From: Planctomycetaceae bacterium
Lineage (GTDB): Bacteria; Planctomycetota; Planctomycetia; Planctomycetales; Planctomycetaceae
Assembly: GCA_021732995.1 (NCBI GenBank)
Contig: JAKFWA010000036.1
Coordinates: 1 to 57,914 of the forward strand
DNA length: 57,914 nucleotides
Reading direction: 5' to 3'
This document shows positions 41,143 through 50,377 of the stretch, one piece after another. The position numbers were made by a program, and so were the translations under genes. Every line of letters begins with the position of its first letter. Position 1 is the first letter of the stretch. The notes under the pieces were generated by a model. That model saw only the letters and a program-made list of their open reading frames with translations. It was not told the DNA's origin and ran no database searches.

Positions 41143-42198
41143 TTAGAACTCATCGGGAATCTGGCAGCCGTCGCCGCGGCGAGACATCCCGATGAGGATA
41201 TTGTCGTGGATTCCGTTCGAGACAAACCGAACGCTGCAATCTAACAAAACGACAAAGCAACCCTCTCCATGATGGCTGCTCAATCCGGCTGTCGTGACAT
41301 TTGTTGCGTTGTTCTCCGTTCTATTGATCCCAAACACTCGCAAGGGTTGTGGCTTGGTGTTCATGCCATCGAACTGACAAGCTTTGTTCAGGACATCGAA
41401 GACACCGCGCTGCGTGATATCTCCGTCTGTCACCGTGAACACAATGGCCAAGGGGCTGACGACGTCAAAGTCGGGTACTCCAGCCCAGTAGCTATTGAAG
41501 TTGCCCTGGGTTTGTTTCGCTGGCCATTCTCTACCACCAGGAAACATTCGACGCTCACCAAGAGCAATAACATGCGACCAGCCGTCCTTGATGTGCTTCC
41601 TTTTCACCCCCGAATTTGATCCGAAGAGACCCTGAAGTTCATCGCTCGCATGATTTGAAGTGGGTAACCCCACGCCAAAATTCGCCAGGTAGGTGGTGGT
41701 CGCAGCCAAGGGGATGACCGCCTTGCTGGTTTGAGAGTCTCCTGTGTCTGAAGGACATCGGTGAATGGGCCACTCCACAGTGGAGAAGTGTGTGTAGTGT
41801 CCTACGAAGAAGTCGCTGTTGGGATCGTCCCATCGGCCATGTGGCTCAGGACCACCCGTTCGGAAACTTGTTTTACCGGGTGAAATGCAGCAATAGATTT
41901 TGTTCCCATCAATGAACGGAATCAGATACACCCACCAGCCAAACGCCGAAGTCTCACGACCGTTCGGTGAATCCTTGTCGCTGACAACGATCCACCCCGG
42001 TGGTAACACCTTATGGGTCTCTTCATAATTTGCGATGGCGAGGCCCAATTGCTTCAATCTGTCCTTGCATTGTGACCGCCGAGCAGATTCTCTGGCTTGC
42101 TGAATTGCGGGCAGCGCCAGCGCGCAGATCAAGATCACGATGGCCATGCCAACGGCCACTTCAACCAAGGTCACGCGAAACCCGCTGGAGTTGTTCAT
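41143..42198 (-). CDS. DUF1559 pseudopilin-like protein with altered prepilin motif
   Basis: A 351-residue type IV pilin-like protein of the planctomycete DUF1559 family. The N-terminal helix (LVEVAVGMAIVILICALALPAIQQARESARRSQCKDRLKQLGLAIANYEE) is followed by a large extracytoplasmic domain and a C-terminal GEGCFVVLLDCSVRFVSNGI with the DG-type end. Normal members begin GFTLIELLVVIAII; here the cleavage region reads GFRVTLVEVAV, with two additional residues between the Gly-Phe and the Thr-Leu. That may block prepilin peptidase. It lies 56 bases downstream of the giant gene on the same strand. Confidence 0.85.
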   Translation of the reverse strand: MNNSSGFRVTLVEVAVGMAIVILICALALPAIQQARESARRSQCKDRLKQLGLAIANYEETHKVLPPGWIVVSDKDSPNGRETSAFGWWVYLIPFIDGNKIYCCISPGKTSFRTGGPEPHGRWDDPNSDFFVGHYTHFSTVEWPIHRCPSDTGDSQTSKAVIPLAATTTYLANFGVGLPTSNHASDELQGLFGSNSGVKRKHIKDGWSHVIALGERRMFPGGREWPAKQTQGNFNSYWAGVPDFDVVSPLAIVFTVTDGDITQRGVFDVLNKACQFDGMNTKPQPLRVFGINRTENNATNVTTAGLSSHHGEGCFVVLLDCSVRFVSNGIHDNILIGMSRRGDGCQIPDEF

Positions 42199-42254
42199 GG
42201 TGTGCAGCCTCCGTTACCGGAGATGACCTTGATGATATCGGTGCTTCCGAACTC

Positions 42255-45200
42255 TTACCGCTTCGGTGGAGCCACCTCCCGCACGATGGCGCCGTGTTCT
42301 TCGCTCAGCACGAGCAGCGAGAACCTTTGCGCCTGATCCAGTTCTCCTGTGTTGAGGGAAGCATAGTCGAAGCGGCCTCGGACGTCTGTATAGCCGTCCT
42401 TGTAGAACTTCACACTGCCGTCGTTCATGCGGGCGTAGACCTTCACGTAAGTCTTCGGCAGCGGCTTCTTGGTCGTTTCATGAGTCACCGCCACCTGGCC
42501 GTAGTTCTCCAAGGTCTGCACGTTCAACGAATGGGAGTAGTACGTCTGGGTTTTCGTTTCGCCAGCGGCGGTGATCTCCACCAGCACGTTGCTGTTGTGG
42601 AACCTGGCTGGCAAATCGAAATCGACTCCGGGCTTGTCTTCGGGAAGCTTCAATTCGACGGTCTCATTCGGACGAATGAACGAGAACTCATTCGAGAACT
42701 GCTGCACAAACGGGTTCCGGCTGAAGAGCAGTTCGACGTCCATCTCGTAGTAATTGACGCGGACCGACTTCAGATTCTGGAACTTCAGCTTCACCTGCTT
42801 GGACTCCACCTTGAAGTCAAAGCTCGGCTCGGTAGAAGCGAGCTTGGCATTCGTCGCCTGAGTATCATCACCCGCCTGCGGCGGTGTGACGACCGGCTTC
42901 TTGTCGACTGCTACAAGTTCCAGGCCCGCCGTGCGATCCGCAGATGCGACGGCGTTCGAGCCAATCGCGGCGGCCAACGGCTTGGCTCCGGCATCATCGA
43001 CCTGGGCGGCGATCGCCGCGAAAGCGTTCTTCCAGCGATCAACCGGGAAGTCGCGGTATTTCGCGACGATGGCCTTCGCCTGATCGGGCTCGGGATTGAA
43101 CAGATCCAGGTAGGCCGCGAAGTAGTCGTGCTGCAGTTTCGAATTCAATCGTTCGGCGTTCACTTGAGTGAAGAACGTCGAGGCTTCATCCACGCGATCC
43201 TGCAGCAGCAGGTAGTATGTGACGGCCATGCGGTCGGTATCATCCAGTTGCGGACGGCACGCCAGAATAGCCAGCAGACGATGATACTGCTGATACAGCG
43301 CGTCGTTCAGAATGCGACGTCGCTTACCCAACTGGTGAGCACGCGCATTGACCAGCGGGCTATAATCGAGATGCTGATACGCCCGGCGTTCGACCGGATC
43401 AATCACCACCAGCGGACTCTCCAGCGCCGGCCCGCATTCGGCAACGAATTGATCCGCGTGCTGCAGGAACTGCTTCAACGCGGCCGGGACATTGTGCTTG
43501 GCGGCGTAGGACCACAGCGTGTGGTGATACACATGCCGCTGATCGAGCAGTGCGATCGCCTTCGCGAAGAACGCCGCGTCATGCAGACGGAATGCCATGC
43601 GTTCGAGATTGACCTGCAGAAGGTTCTGGGTCATCAGGAACGCCAGCACTTCGTCTTCCGATCCGTGCTGCGAGACGAAATCCCACGACTGCTTGTCGAC
43701 CGTGGTCGGCGTATCAACCACCTTCAACTGGCGAGCCGGAGCAGCCGCGATGATGGCTTCATTCTTCGCCACATGCACCGGGTAGTGATTGAACTCGCCG
43801 ATGGTCGGGAAGTAGAAATGGAATTCAATGGTCTGCGTCTGATATGGCTGAAGGTCCAGTGGCAGGCTGCGGGTGTAGTGGGCATTCGCCACAGGTACTG
43901 CACCTTCAGGGATCTGCACCAGCACGGACAGCTTCTGCCGCGTGGATGTCGGATTCGTTACAACAACCTGGCAGCCATAAACCGTGTGAGTCAGGAATTC
44001 TTCACCGATGTACTTATCAATCTGCTCACCATTGACCACGCGATGGCGGTCGCCGTTGCGGAAGAAGTTTTGATTCACCAGCACGGTGCTCGGAGCCTTT
44101 GGATCAAATTCGGCACCCTTCACTTCTTGATGGAACAGGATGATCGGGCTGCCAGCCGCCAGTTCCATCTTGGCACCGTCAAAGGTGCTCTTGTGCTCCT
44201 TCGCATCGAAGGGCAGATCGAGCACCGCCAAAGCGAACAACATCTCGGTGAAGTTGCGTGACGCCTCGGCGATATTCTTGGAGTAGAACTTTTCGTCACC
44301 GCCTTGATGCGCCGCATAGTCCTTCCAGAACGCATTGGCCGTAACGAGGCTGCCATTCTGCTGCTCGATGGGCAGGCGGTAGTAGTTGTTCTCGGCCCAC
44401 TCCATCGTCTGTTCGAGCTTCCGGTACAACTGGCGGGCATTCGAGCGACGGTCCAGATCAGCCGGGCGGTCGGCGAGATCGCCCAGCGCCTCGTCAGTTT
44501 CCAAGCGATAAAGTTTCGAATTTCGCTCGGCCTTCTCGTCTGCGGCACCTGAGTCTCGCCTGGCTTTATCGGACAAGGCATTTATCCCCAGTTGACGACG
44601 CATTTGGGGCATCTCTTTCACCGCGTCCTTCTTGGCAGCGAAATCGTCAGCGAAGTTCGCTTTCCTCTTGGCTTCTTCGCGACTGGCAGATTGCTTCTCG
44701 CGAGCCATTGGCGCGCCGGCCGGAGCTGGGGGCGCGGCTCCAGCTCGGAACCCACCCAATCCGCCGCCACCCATTGCACCTCGGCCAAGCGCAGCTCCGT
44801 TGGCAGCCGTCGGGCCGTTGCCGGGAGCAGCGAAGCGTTCCATCAACACTTCAGATTCGGCCAGCTTCCGAGCCCGGTTCGCTCCCAATTCGTCATCAGT
44901 CTCTAGCAGATTGCTACCCACGCCAGAGCGATAGAGGTGCTCGGCTCGCTCCAGATTCGGCGGCAAAATGGCGACCTGCTCGCCGATCAGTTGCCGAGTG
45001 AACTTTGCATCGTCGGCTAATCGCTGAGACAGCAGGATGCGCTCGACCGTGTTGAGTTGCTCATAAGCCCACGGCAAGCGGTAGTGCGTCAGTTCGTCAC
45101 CAAGCAGCCAGTGATCCATGAACGTCTTGGAGTGCTTATTCCGCAGGTATGGCTTGATCACCCCGTTGAAGAATTCCGGATCTTTCTTGAAGAGGAAGAA

Positions 45201-48200
45201 GTTCAATTCGTGGCTGGCGTACTTGGAATACAGCTCGCGCTTTTGTTCCAGCTTCAGAGTCGGCCAACGCAACACGAAATTGAACTCGATCAAGTTCGGC
45301 TGCGGATTCAGAGCCGCGTACAGTCCAAACACCTTCGCCAGACTGTCGTAGGTGGTGAACTTCGACGACGTCACATCCGCGACCGTGAGCGTGTCACCAC
45401 CCTTCAGCAAGCTGACTTGCTTCTGCTCGGTGAAGTGTTTTTGAACATCCAGACTCTTCACCAGTCGCAGATCGCGGAACGTGACTTCCGGCTCAGGCAG
45501 TGACAACACGCGCGAAGCTGTCTGCTGCAAGTCCACAGCAATGACTTCCACGAACGCATGCGGTCCCAAAGCTTCACGCGGCACAGCGACCGTGCCCGTT
45601 TCGTCGGGCACCAGGTTCATCAACACAGCGGACTGACTGGCGAGGAAATCCAGACAACTGAACTGGCCTGCGGAGGCGGCCACACCGGCACCTTCCGCGG
45701 GTCCGCGCATTGATGCTGCGTCCTGAGACTTGCCAGCGGAACCGAACTCACTGCCGGCAGCCGCTTCCTGATGTCCAGTCTGAGTCGACCGCAACGGCCA
45801 AGGATTAAGCAGCAAGCTCGGCCGGGTCGCGCTATTACCTGAAAACTTCTTGGCATACTTACGATCGATGATATAGCGATACTCATCACCGATATTACGG
45901 CCCGAAATGTACTTCGTTTCGATCGCCGGATTGGTGAGCAGGTAAGGCTCGGCGTCGCGAATCACCGACAGATTGCGATACGGCGCGTAGACCGGCACGT
46001 AGCGACTCGCCAACACGTGCACTCTCACCAGCGGCGTCACGTTCTGCAATCGAATGTTGAGCTTCTTCTCATCCGCCGTCACAGCAGCGATCTGCAGCGG
46101 ACGCTCGTCGCGCACTTCCAGGTTTCGCGTCTGGCCCAGGACATACCCATCACGCGGCTCACCTTCGATGATCCGTACGGCGATGTGCTGATTCGTGCTC
46201 TTCAGCCACAAGTCATATTCACCCGGCGCGAGGTCATCGAGCTTCAGCAATCCGCCTTCCAGCTTGAGGGCGTTGAACCGATCCGCGACGAAGGCACCAC
46301 CACGACGTTCCAGCAGCGAAACATCATCGCGACCAGCAACCGGTTGCGGATTCTTGGCAGCCGCCAGGGCCACGTCAGGCATCAGGGCCGGGGCTGAATC
46401 ATCACGATTCACGAACGGAACCTCGATGGATTTGCCGGCTTCGCCATGCACCGACGCGTATTGAGTGTGCTGATCCCGGGGCAACGACCAGCGATGAGTC
46501 ACTCCCTGCGGCGAAACCGCTTCGACCCAATCGATCTCCGGCAACTTACCAAGCGCGACTCGACCGCTGGCGTCCGACTTCAGCAGCACCGTAGTCGGAT
46601 GCTTGATGTCGCGATGCTTGATATTCAGTCGCAGAGCCCGCTCGGACAGGGCCTCACCCGTGCGGCCATAAACGTCAATAAAGAAAGAACCATTCGCGAC
46701 ACCGAACAGCAGGTCTTCGGTCTTATCCGTGCGTTCGATTTCATTCAGTGCGAACGCACTGGAAGCCTCCACATCCATCTTGCGATTGAGGCTCAAGTTC
46801 TGCACCTGCCCTCGCAGACGGAACGTGATCGATTGAGTCCGCGGCGGAACCTGAAACTCATAGGACGCTTCGCGATCAGGCAGCAGCACGAAGTCGCGCA
46901 CTTCCTTCGTTGCGACGACGCCGTCATGGTCAGTGGACGTAATCGTCAGCCGCACGTCTTCCAGAATCTTGAGCGATACCGGGGTGCCGTTGATCGTGAG
47001 CGCGGGACGAATCAGCACGCTCGCCTTCTGCAGCTTCAGCAAGGCTTCGCGGTCCACGTGGAAACCGGCAGCCAGCGTGTAGTTTTCGGACTCATGTGCG
47101 AACTGAGCCAACGTCGAGAACCCGCCGTGAGTCAGCACGACCGGTGCCTGTCCGGGAGTCGCACTGAACGGCACGGTGATGCGGCCTTCCTTGTCGGCTA
47201 GATACTCCTGCCCGGCGAGCCAGATCTTGGCTTCCTTCAAATGGCGATTCTGCTCATCCAGAACGGTGAAGACGTGACCGGCGGTGCTGGTGCGCACCAG
47301 ATGTCGCAGCTTGCCTTTGCGAACCAGCACGCGGCTGCTCTGACCGTTGCCAATGAAGTCAATGACATACACTCCCGCCTTGTTGAGCTGCGGGAATTCA
47401 AAGTGCCGATTCACGCGGCGCAATGGCGGTTCGGCATAGTTCTCAGTCTTTTCGATATTGGCGACCAGACCGTCGAGATTAATATCGGTATCAAGTTCGT
47501 GCAGGTTCGAGCGGTAGTAATTGGTCGTATTAATCTCGAAGACTTTGACAATCAGCGTCTTCACATTTTTGACGGCCAGATCGATGCTAACTGGCTCGTT
47601 GATACCCAGCACTTCACGACTGGTCGGAGCGAAATCGAGATCAATTCGTTCCTGCAAAGCTTTGAACTCTTCAGGACTCAGCAGCGCTGACCATTGGTCT
47701 GCGTTACCTAGACCGTTGACGATCTTCGTCTCGGCAAATTGACGCCGCAGATAGGCATCATTGAGAAACGGCTCGTAGGTTTTTGCGTCAGTATCTTTCA
47801 GGAAGAAATGCTGCAGGTAGCTGCGCACCAGTGGCTCGTCGTTCCCGATGATGGGTAACGCGGTCACGCCGGAATAGTTCGCATTCAGATCCGCAGCGCG
47901 GCCCTGTTGCTCAGCCCGCTGCAGGTAGTCCGCGTTTCCATACCCCGTGCGACGAGGCAACTGGATGTAAGCCATGAACCGATCGCGATCGAATGTCCCA
48001 CCCGCGCGATCGAAGACCAATCGCTGATACAGCACGTGAGCCTTCAGCGAATTGAACGCCGGATTTAATCCGCTGACGTAGTTCCACAGGCGAGTGAGGT
48101 AGCGGTCGTGCTCAGCCCGATCGTGCCGCCAGTCGACATGCGCAGGCGGTTGCAACCGCAGCAGCGCTGCGTTGACGAAATTCGCGTTGTTGATGAGTTC

Positions 48201-48890
48201 CGGGCGTGCCTTCTGCAGTTCAGCCAGTTGCTCAGGCAGCAGCAGATTGTGGATCGCATAGGCACCAAACGCTGGAGCATCCGGTTCCTTCATGTCCGCC
48301 AGAATGTGCTCGACCAACTGCGGATAGTCCGGACGCTGCAGGCGTGAGAGCAAATGCCGTCGCTGGTCCCTGTTAAGTTGTCGCGCCACCAGCCAATCGA
48401 GGGCCGAATCCTCAAAGCCTTCGAGATTCGCATGCCGACCAAACGCTCCCGCCGCGAAGGCGTCACGTGTGACCTGCTTGCCGTCCAGTGCCGTCGGCAG
48501 GTTCGGTTTCGCCCCGATGACTTCCTTCTGATGCGGGAAGTGCAGATTCAACCGCTCCCTGATGCGGTTGAGTGCCCGTTGCGGATCCTTCGGATACAGC
48601 AGCAGAGCCTGTCGATTCAGGATTTCCTGCACCCGCTGATTGTGGCCGTGCTTCTGCACCCACTGCGGAAGCAGTTCATCCACCTTCTGGAACTGCTCGG
48701 TCTGCTGGAAGTGCAGCGAGTGGTAGTAATAAAAATCGTCCGTGCCGGGGATCAGCGACTTGAGCGCTTCGGCCCGGCTCGTGGCGAGCGCGAAGTCTTC
48801 GACGTAGCCGATTTCCTGGGCCTGAGCCTGAGTCGCAGCCAACGTCACCCGCACCAGGCAGGCGCTCACTAACAACAAGCGTCGCAACAT
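42255..48890 (-). CDS. Giant secreted multi-domain protein (possible macroglobulin-like)
   Basis: A 2211-residue exported protein. A signal peptide (LLLVSACLVRVTLAATQAQA) leads into a long alpha-helical region (about 25-430). Then come beta-rich modules: NEPVSIDLAVKNVKTLIVKVFEI, AGVYVIDFIGNGQSSRVLVRKG, VNLK-type strands and VDVYGRTGEALSERALRLNIKH, consistent with macroglobulin or Ig-like domains. A Gly/Ala/Pro-rich disordered stretch is at about 1350-1430, then a Lys/Glu-rich part, and near the end more helices. The final segment YTDVRGRFDYASLNTGELDQAQRFSLLVLSEEHGAIVREV resembles a carboxypeptidase-regulatory module. There is no thioester motif (CxEQ). The function is unknown. Confidence 0.85.
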   Translation of the reverse strand: MLRRLLLVSACLVRVTLAATQAQAQEIGYVEDFALATSRAEALKSLIPGTDDFYYYHSLHFQQTEQFQKVDELLPQWVQKHGHNQRVQEILNRQALLLYPKDPQRALNRIRERLNLHFPHQKEVIGAKPNLPTALDGKQVTRDAFAAGAFGRHANLEGFEDSALDWLVARQLNRDQRRHLLSRLQRPDYPQLVEHILADMKEPDAPAFGAYAIHNLLLPEQLAELQKARPELINNANFVNAALLRLQPPAHVDWRHDRAEHDRYLTRLWNYVSGLNPAFNSLKAHVLYQRLVFDRAGGTFDRDRFMAYIQLPRRTGYGNADYLQRAEQQGRAADLNANYSGVTALPIIGNDEPLVRSYLQHFFLKDTDAKTYEPFLNDAYLRRQFAETKIVNGLGNADQWSALLSPEEFKALQERIDLDFAPTSREVLGINEPVSIDLAVKNVKTLIVKVFEINTTNYYRSNLHELDTDINLDGLVANIEKTENYAEPPLRRVNRHFEFPQLNKAGVYVIDFIGNGQSSRVLVRKGKLRHLVRTSTAGHVFTVLDEQNRHLKEAKIWLAGQEYLADKEGRITVPFSATPGQAPVVLTHGGFSTLAQFAHESENYTLAAGFHVDREALLKLQKASVLIRPALTINGTPVSLKILEDVRLTITSTDHDGVVATKEVRDFVLLPDREASYEFQVPPRTQSITFRLRGQVQNLSLNRKMDVEASSAFALNEIERTDKTEDLLFGVANGSFFIDVYGRTGEALSERALRLNIKHRDIKHPTTVLLKSDASGRVALGKLPEIDWVEAVSPQGVTHRWSLPRDQHTQYASVHGEAGKSIEVPFVNRDDSAPALMPDVALAAAKNPQPVAGRDDVSLLERRGGAFVADRFNALKLEGGLLKLDDLAPGEYDLWLKSTNQHIAVRIIEGEPRDGYVLGQTRNLEVRDERPLQIAAVTADEKKLNIRLQNVTPLVRVHVLASRYVPVYAPYRNLSVIRDAEPYLLTNPAIETKYISGRNIGDEYRYIIDRKYAKKFSGNSATRPSLLLNPWPLRSTQTGHQEAAAGSEFGSAGKSQDAASMRGPAEGAGVAASAGQFSCLDFLASQSAVLMNLVPDETGTVAVPREALGPHAFVEVIAVDLQQTASRVLSLPEPEVTFRDLRLVKSLDVQKHFTEQKQVSLLKGGDTLTVADVTSSKFTTYDSLAKVFGLYAALNPQPNLIEFNFVLRWPTLKLEQKRELYSKYASHELNFFLFKKDPEFFNGVIKPYLRNKHSKTFMDHWLLGDELTHYRLPWAYEQLNTVERILLSQRLADDAKFTRQLIGEQVAILPPNLERAEHLYRSGVGSNLLETDDELGANRARKLAESEVLMERFAAPGNGPTAANGAALGRGAMGGGGLGGFRAGAAPPAPAGAPMAREKQSASREEAKRKANFADDFAAKKDAVKEMPQMRRQLGINALSDKARRDSGAADEKAERNSKLYRLETDEALGDLADRPADLDRRSNARQLYRKLEQTMEWAENNYYRLPIEQQNGSLVTANAFWKDYAAHQGGDEKFYSKNIAEASRNFTEMLFALAVLDLPFDAKEHKSTFDGAKMELAAGSPIILFHQEVKGAEFDPKAPSTVLVNQNFFRNGDRHRVVNGEQIDKYIGEEFLTHTVYGCQVVVTNPTSTRQKLSVLVQIPEGAVPVANAHYTRSLPLDLQPYQTQTIEFHFYFPTIGEFNHYPVHVAKNEAIIAAAPARQLKVVDTPTTVDKQSWDFVSQHGSEDEVLAFLMTQNLLQVNLERMAFRLHDAAFFAKAIALLDQRHVYHHTLWSYAAKHNVPAALKQFLQHADQFVAECGPALESPLVVIDPVERRAYQHLDYSPLVNARAHQLGKRRRILNDALYQQYHRLLAILACRPQLDDTDRMAVTYYLLLQDRVDEASTFFTQVNAERLNSKLQHDYFAAYLDLFNPEPDQAKAIVAKYRDFPVDRWKNAFAAIAAQVDDAGAKPLAAAIGSNAVASADRTAGLELVAVDKKPVVTPPQAGDDTQATNAKLASTEPSFDFKVESKQVKLKFQNLKSVRVNYYEMDVELLFSRNPFVQQFSNEFSFIRPNETVELKLPEDKPGVDFDLPARFHNSNVLVEITAAGETKTQTYYSHSLNVQTLENYGQVAVTHETTKKPLPKTYVKVYARMNDGSVKFYKDGYTDVRGRFDYASLNTGELDQAQRFSLLVLSEEHGAIVREVAPPKR

Positions 48891-49109
48891 GTTCGATCTC
48901 CCGTCACCGAGGCACAGTCGGGGTTATTCGGTCCATCCGCAGAAAGCGCACGAGGCCCACGGCATATACGCACTGGCGCAACAGCTACTCTCAACGCAGA
49001 CAAGTCTGCCCGCCTTAGGCGAATTTGCGGCTCACTGTGCACTTCGCGGAGACCGGTTGTCGAGCAGTGTTCACGCAAAGTCACGAAATGCCGGCCTGAC
49101 CCATCCGAA

Positions 49110-50249
49110 TCACAGTCGCGACTTCAGCCAGGCGTAGACCGTCCCGCCGATCTGCTGATATCCCGCCGCGTTCGGATGCACACCGTTGTTCTCGGGGTAC
49201 CCATCCACGACGTCGAGATTCAACTCGGTCGGAACAATGAAGATGCGGTCTGATTCGCGGCCGCGAAAATGCTGGATCTGTTTTTCGACCAGCCGATGCT
49301 GAATGCGGCGCCAGCCCCACCGCGTGTAGCGATCTTTGTAGTTCGCATAGAAAGCCGCGTCGCGTGCATTGCCCGGCGTTGTCAGGCAGACACCGATCTG
49401 AGCCTGCGGAACCGCCTTGCGAAACTCGGCGATCAGGATCTCGGCTTCCGCGAAGACGCCGTCAATCCGCTGATCCAGTTGAGCGGCATCGTCGGGGTTG
49501 AAACTGAAACAGTCGTTGATGCCCAGCATGACCGTGATGAAGTCAGGTGCTCGCCCACCGGCTCGCTCGCTGATGTAGCGTGCCACATCCAGCTTCGGTT
49601 CAGGCTTCTCGCCGACGCCGAACACGAACGGGCTGCAGATCCGCTTTGCCGGATCATACGGCTGCGGATCGAATCGCTTATTGAACGCAGCCCAGGTCCA
49701 GCCACCGTAACCTTCGTGAGCAACTCCCGGCGCCACACCCGCAGGTTTGTGAGTTCCCAGCATCTGCCACTTGGGATTGTCGGGCAGAGATAACAGACGA
49801 GCGATCTCATTCGGATAGGCAGATGCGTGCGTGAGACTGTCGCCAACGACCAGCAAGGCGATGTCTTTGCCCTGGCCCGCCTTGGCCGACACGACGGTCA
49901 CTTGAGCCGTTGCGGATTCAACCACCTTGCCGCTGTCATCCTTAGCTCGCAGCTTCAGCGGCACGGTGCCGACCTGATTTGCTTCCGCCGTCAGCTTCCA
50001 GCGGCGCGCGTCGACCGATCCTAAGGGGCAATCAACTTCAAAGCTGACTTTCTGATCGGGAGCCACCAGTACGGTGTTGTCAAAGTAGAGACTCATCTCG
50101 ACGCCCGGCACGGCATAGATCGTCGGCGGCAGCGTGAGTCGATACGGCCGCGGCTGCGCGGCATCCGCAGGCTTGTCTTGGGCAATCGTCGACGCGGTTA
50201 GCGCCAGCACACACAAGACGGCCAGCGCGCCACGGATTCGAGTTCGCAT
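49110..50249 (-). CDS. Secreted SGNH/GDSL hydrolase
   Basis: A 379-residue exported protein. Signal peptide to about residue 23 (TASTIAQ). A beta-sandwich region follows, with FDNTVLVAPDQKVSFEVDCPLG. The SGNH hydrolase domain begins with LLVVGDSLTHASAYPNE, giving nucleophile Ser138, has MLGINDCFSF for block III and NNGVHPNAAGYQQIGG for the Asp/His block. The family removes acetyl or acyl groups from surface or plant polysaccharides. It ends where the giant protein gene begins, 219 bases apart, so it is probably transcribed separately. Confidence 0.9.
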   Translation of the reverse strand: MRTRIRGALAVLCVLALTASTIAQDKPADAAQPRPYRLTLPPTIYAVPGVEMSLYFDNTVLVAPDQKVSFEVDCPLGSVDARRWKLTAEANQVGTVPLKLRAKDDSGKVVESATAQVTVVSAKAGQGKDIALLVVGDSLTHASAYPNEIARLLSLPDNPKWQMLGTHKPAGVAPGVAHEGYGGWTWAAFNKRFDPQPYDPAKRICSPFVFGVGEKPEPKLDVARYISERAGGRAPDFITVMLGINDCFSFNPDDAAQLDQRIDGVFAEAEILIAEFRKAVPQAQIGVCLTTPGNARDAAFYANYKDRYTRWGWRRIQHRLVEKQIQHFRGRESDRIFIVPTELNLDVVDGYPENNGVHPNAAGYQQIGGTVYAWLKSRL

Positions 50250-50342
50250 CGGTGACTCCAGAATTGTTGATTTCGCAGCTCCCGTTCGAGAGCCGCAACT
50301 ATCTCAACCTTGTCGGAGATTCGCCATCGGGGGCGCAGCCGA

Positions 50343-50371
50343 TGTAGGTCAGACAATCCTGCCTGACCTAC
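50343..50371. repeat. GTAGGTCrGACA palindrome (unit 1)
   Basis: GTAGGTCAG-ACAATCCTGC-CTGACCTAC, a perfect 9-bp stem, lies a few bases downstream of the stop codon of the zinc-phospholipase-like gene and could end its transcript. It belongs to a family with copies at 52007, 52985 and 57505. It is not included in the duplicate at 13596. Confidence 0.8.
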
Positions 50372-50377
50372 GCAAAG

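Noticed and set aside
42000-44261. 753-codon plus-strand frame opposite the giant gene and pseudopilin
   Set aside because: It spans two real minus-strand genes and the gap between them, with antisense composition and no recognisable motif.
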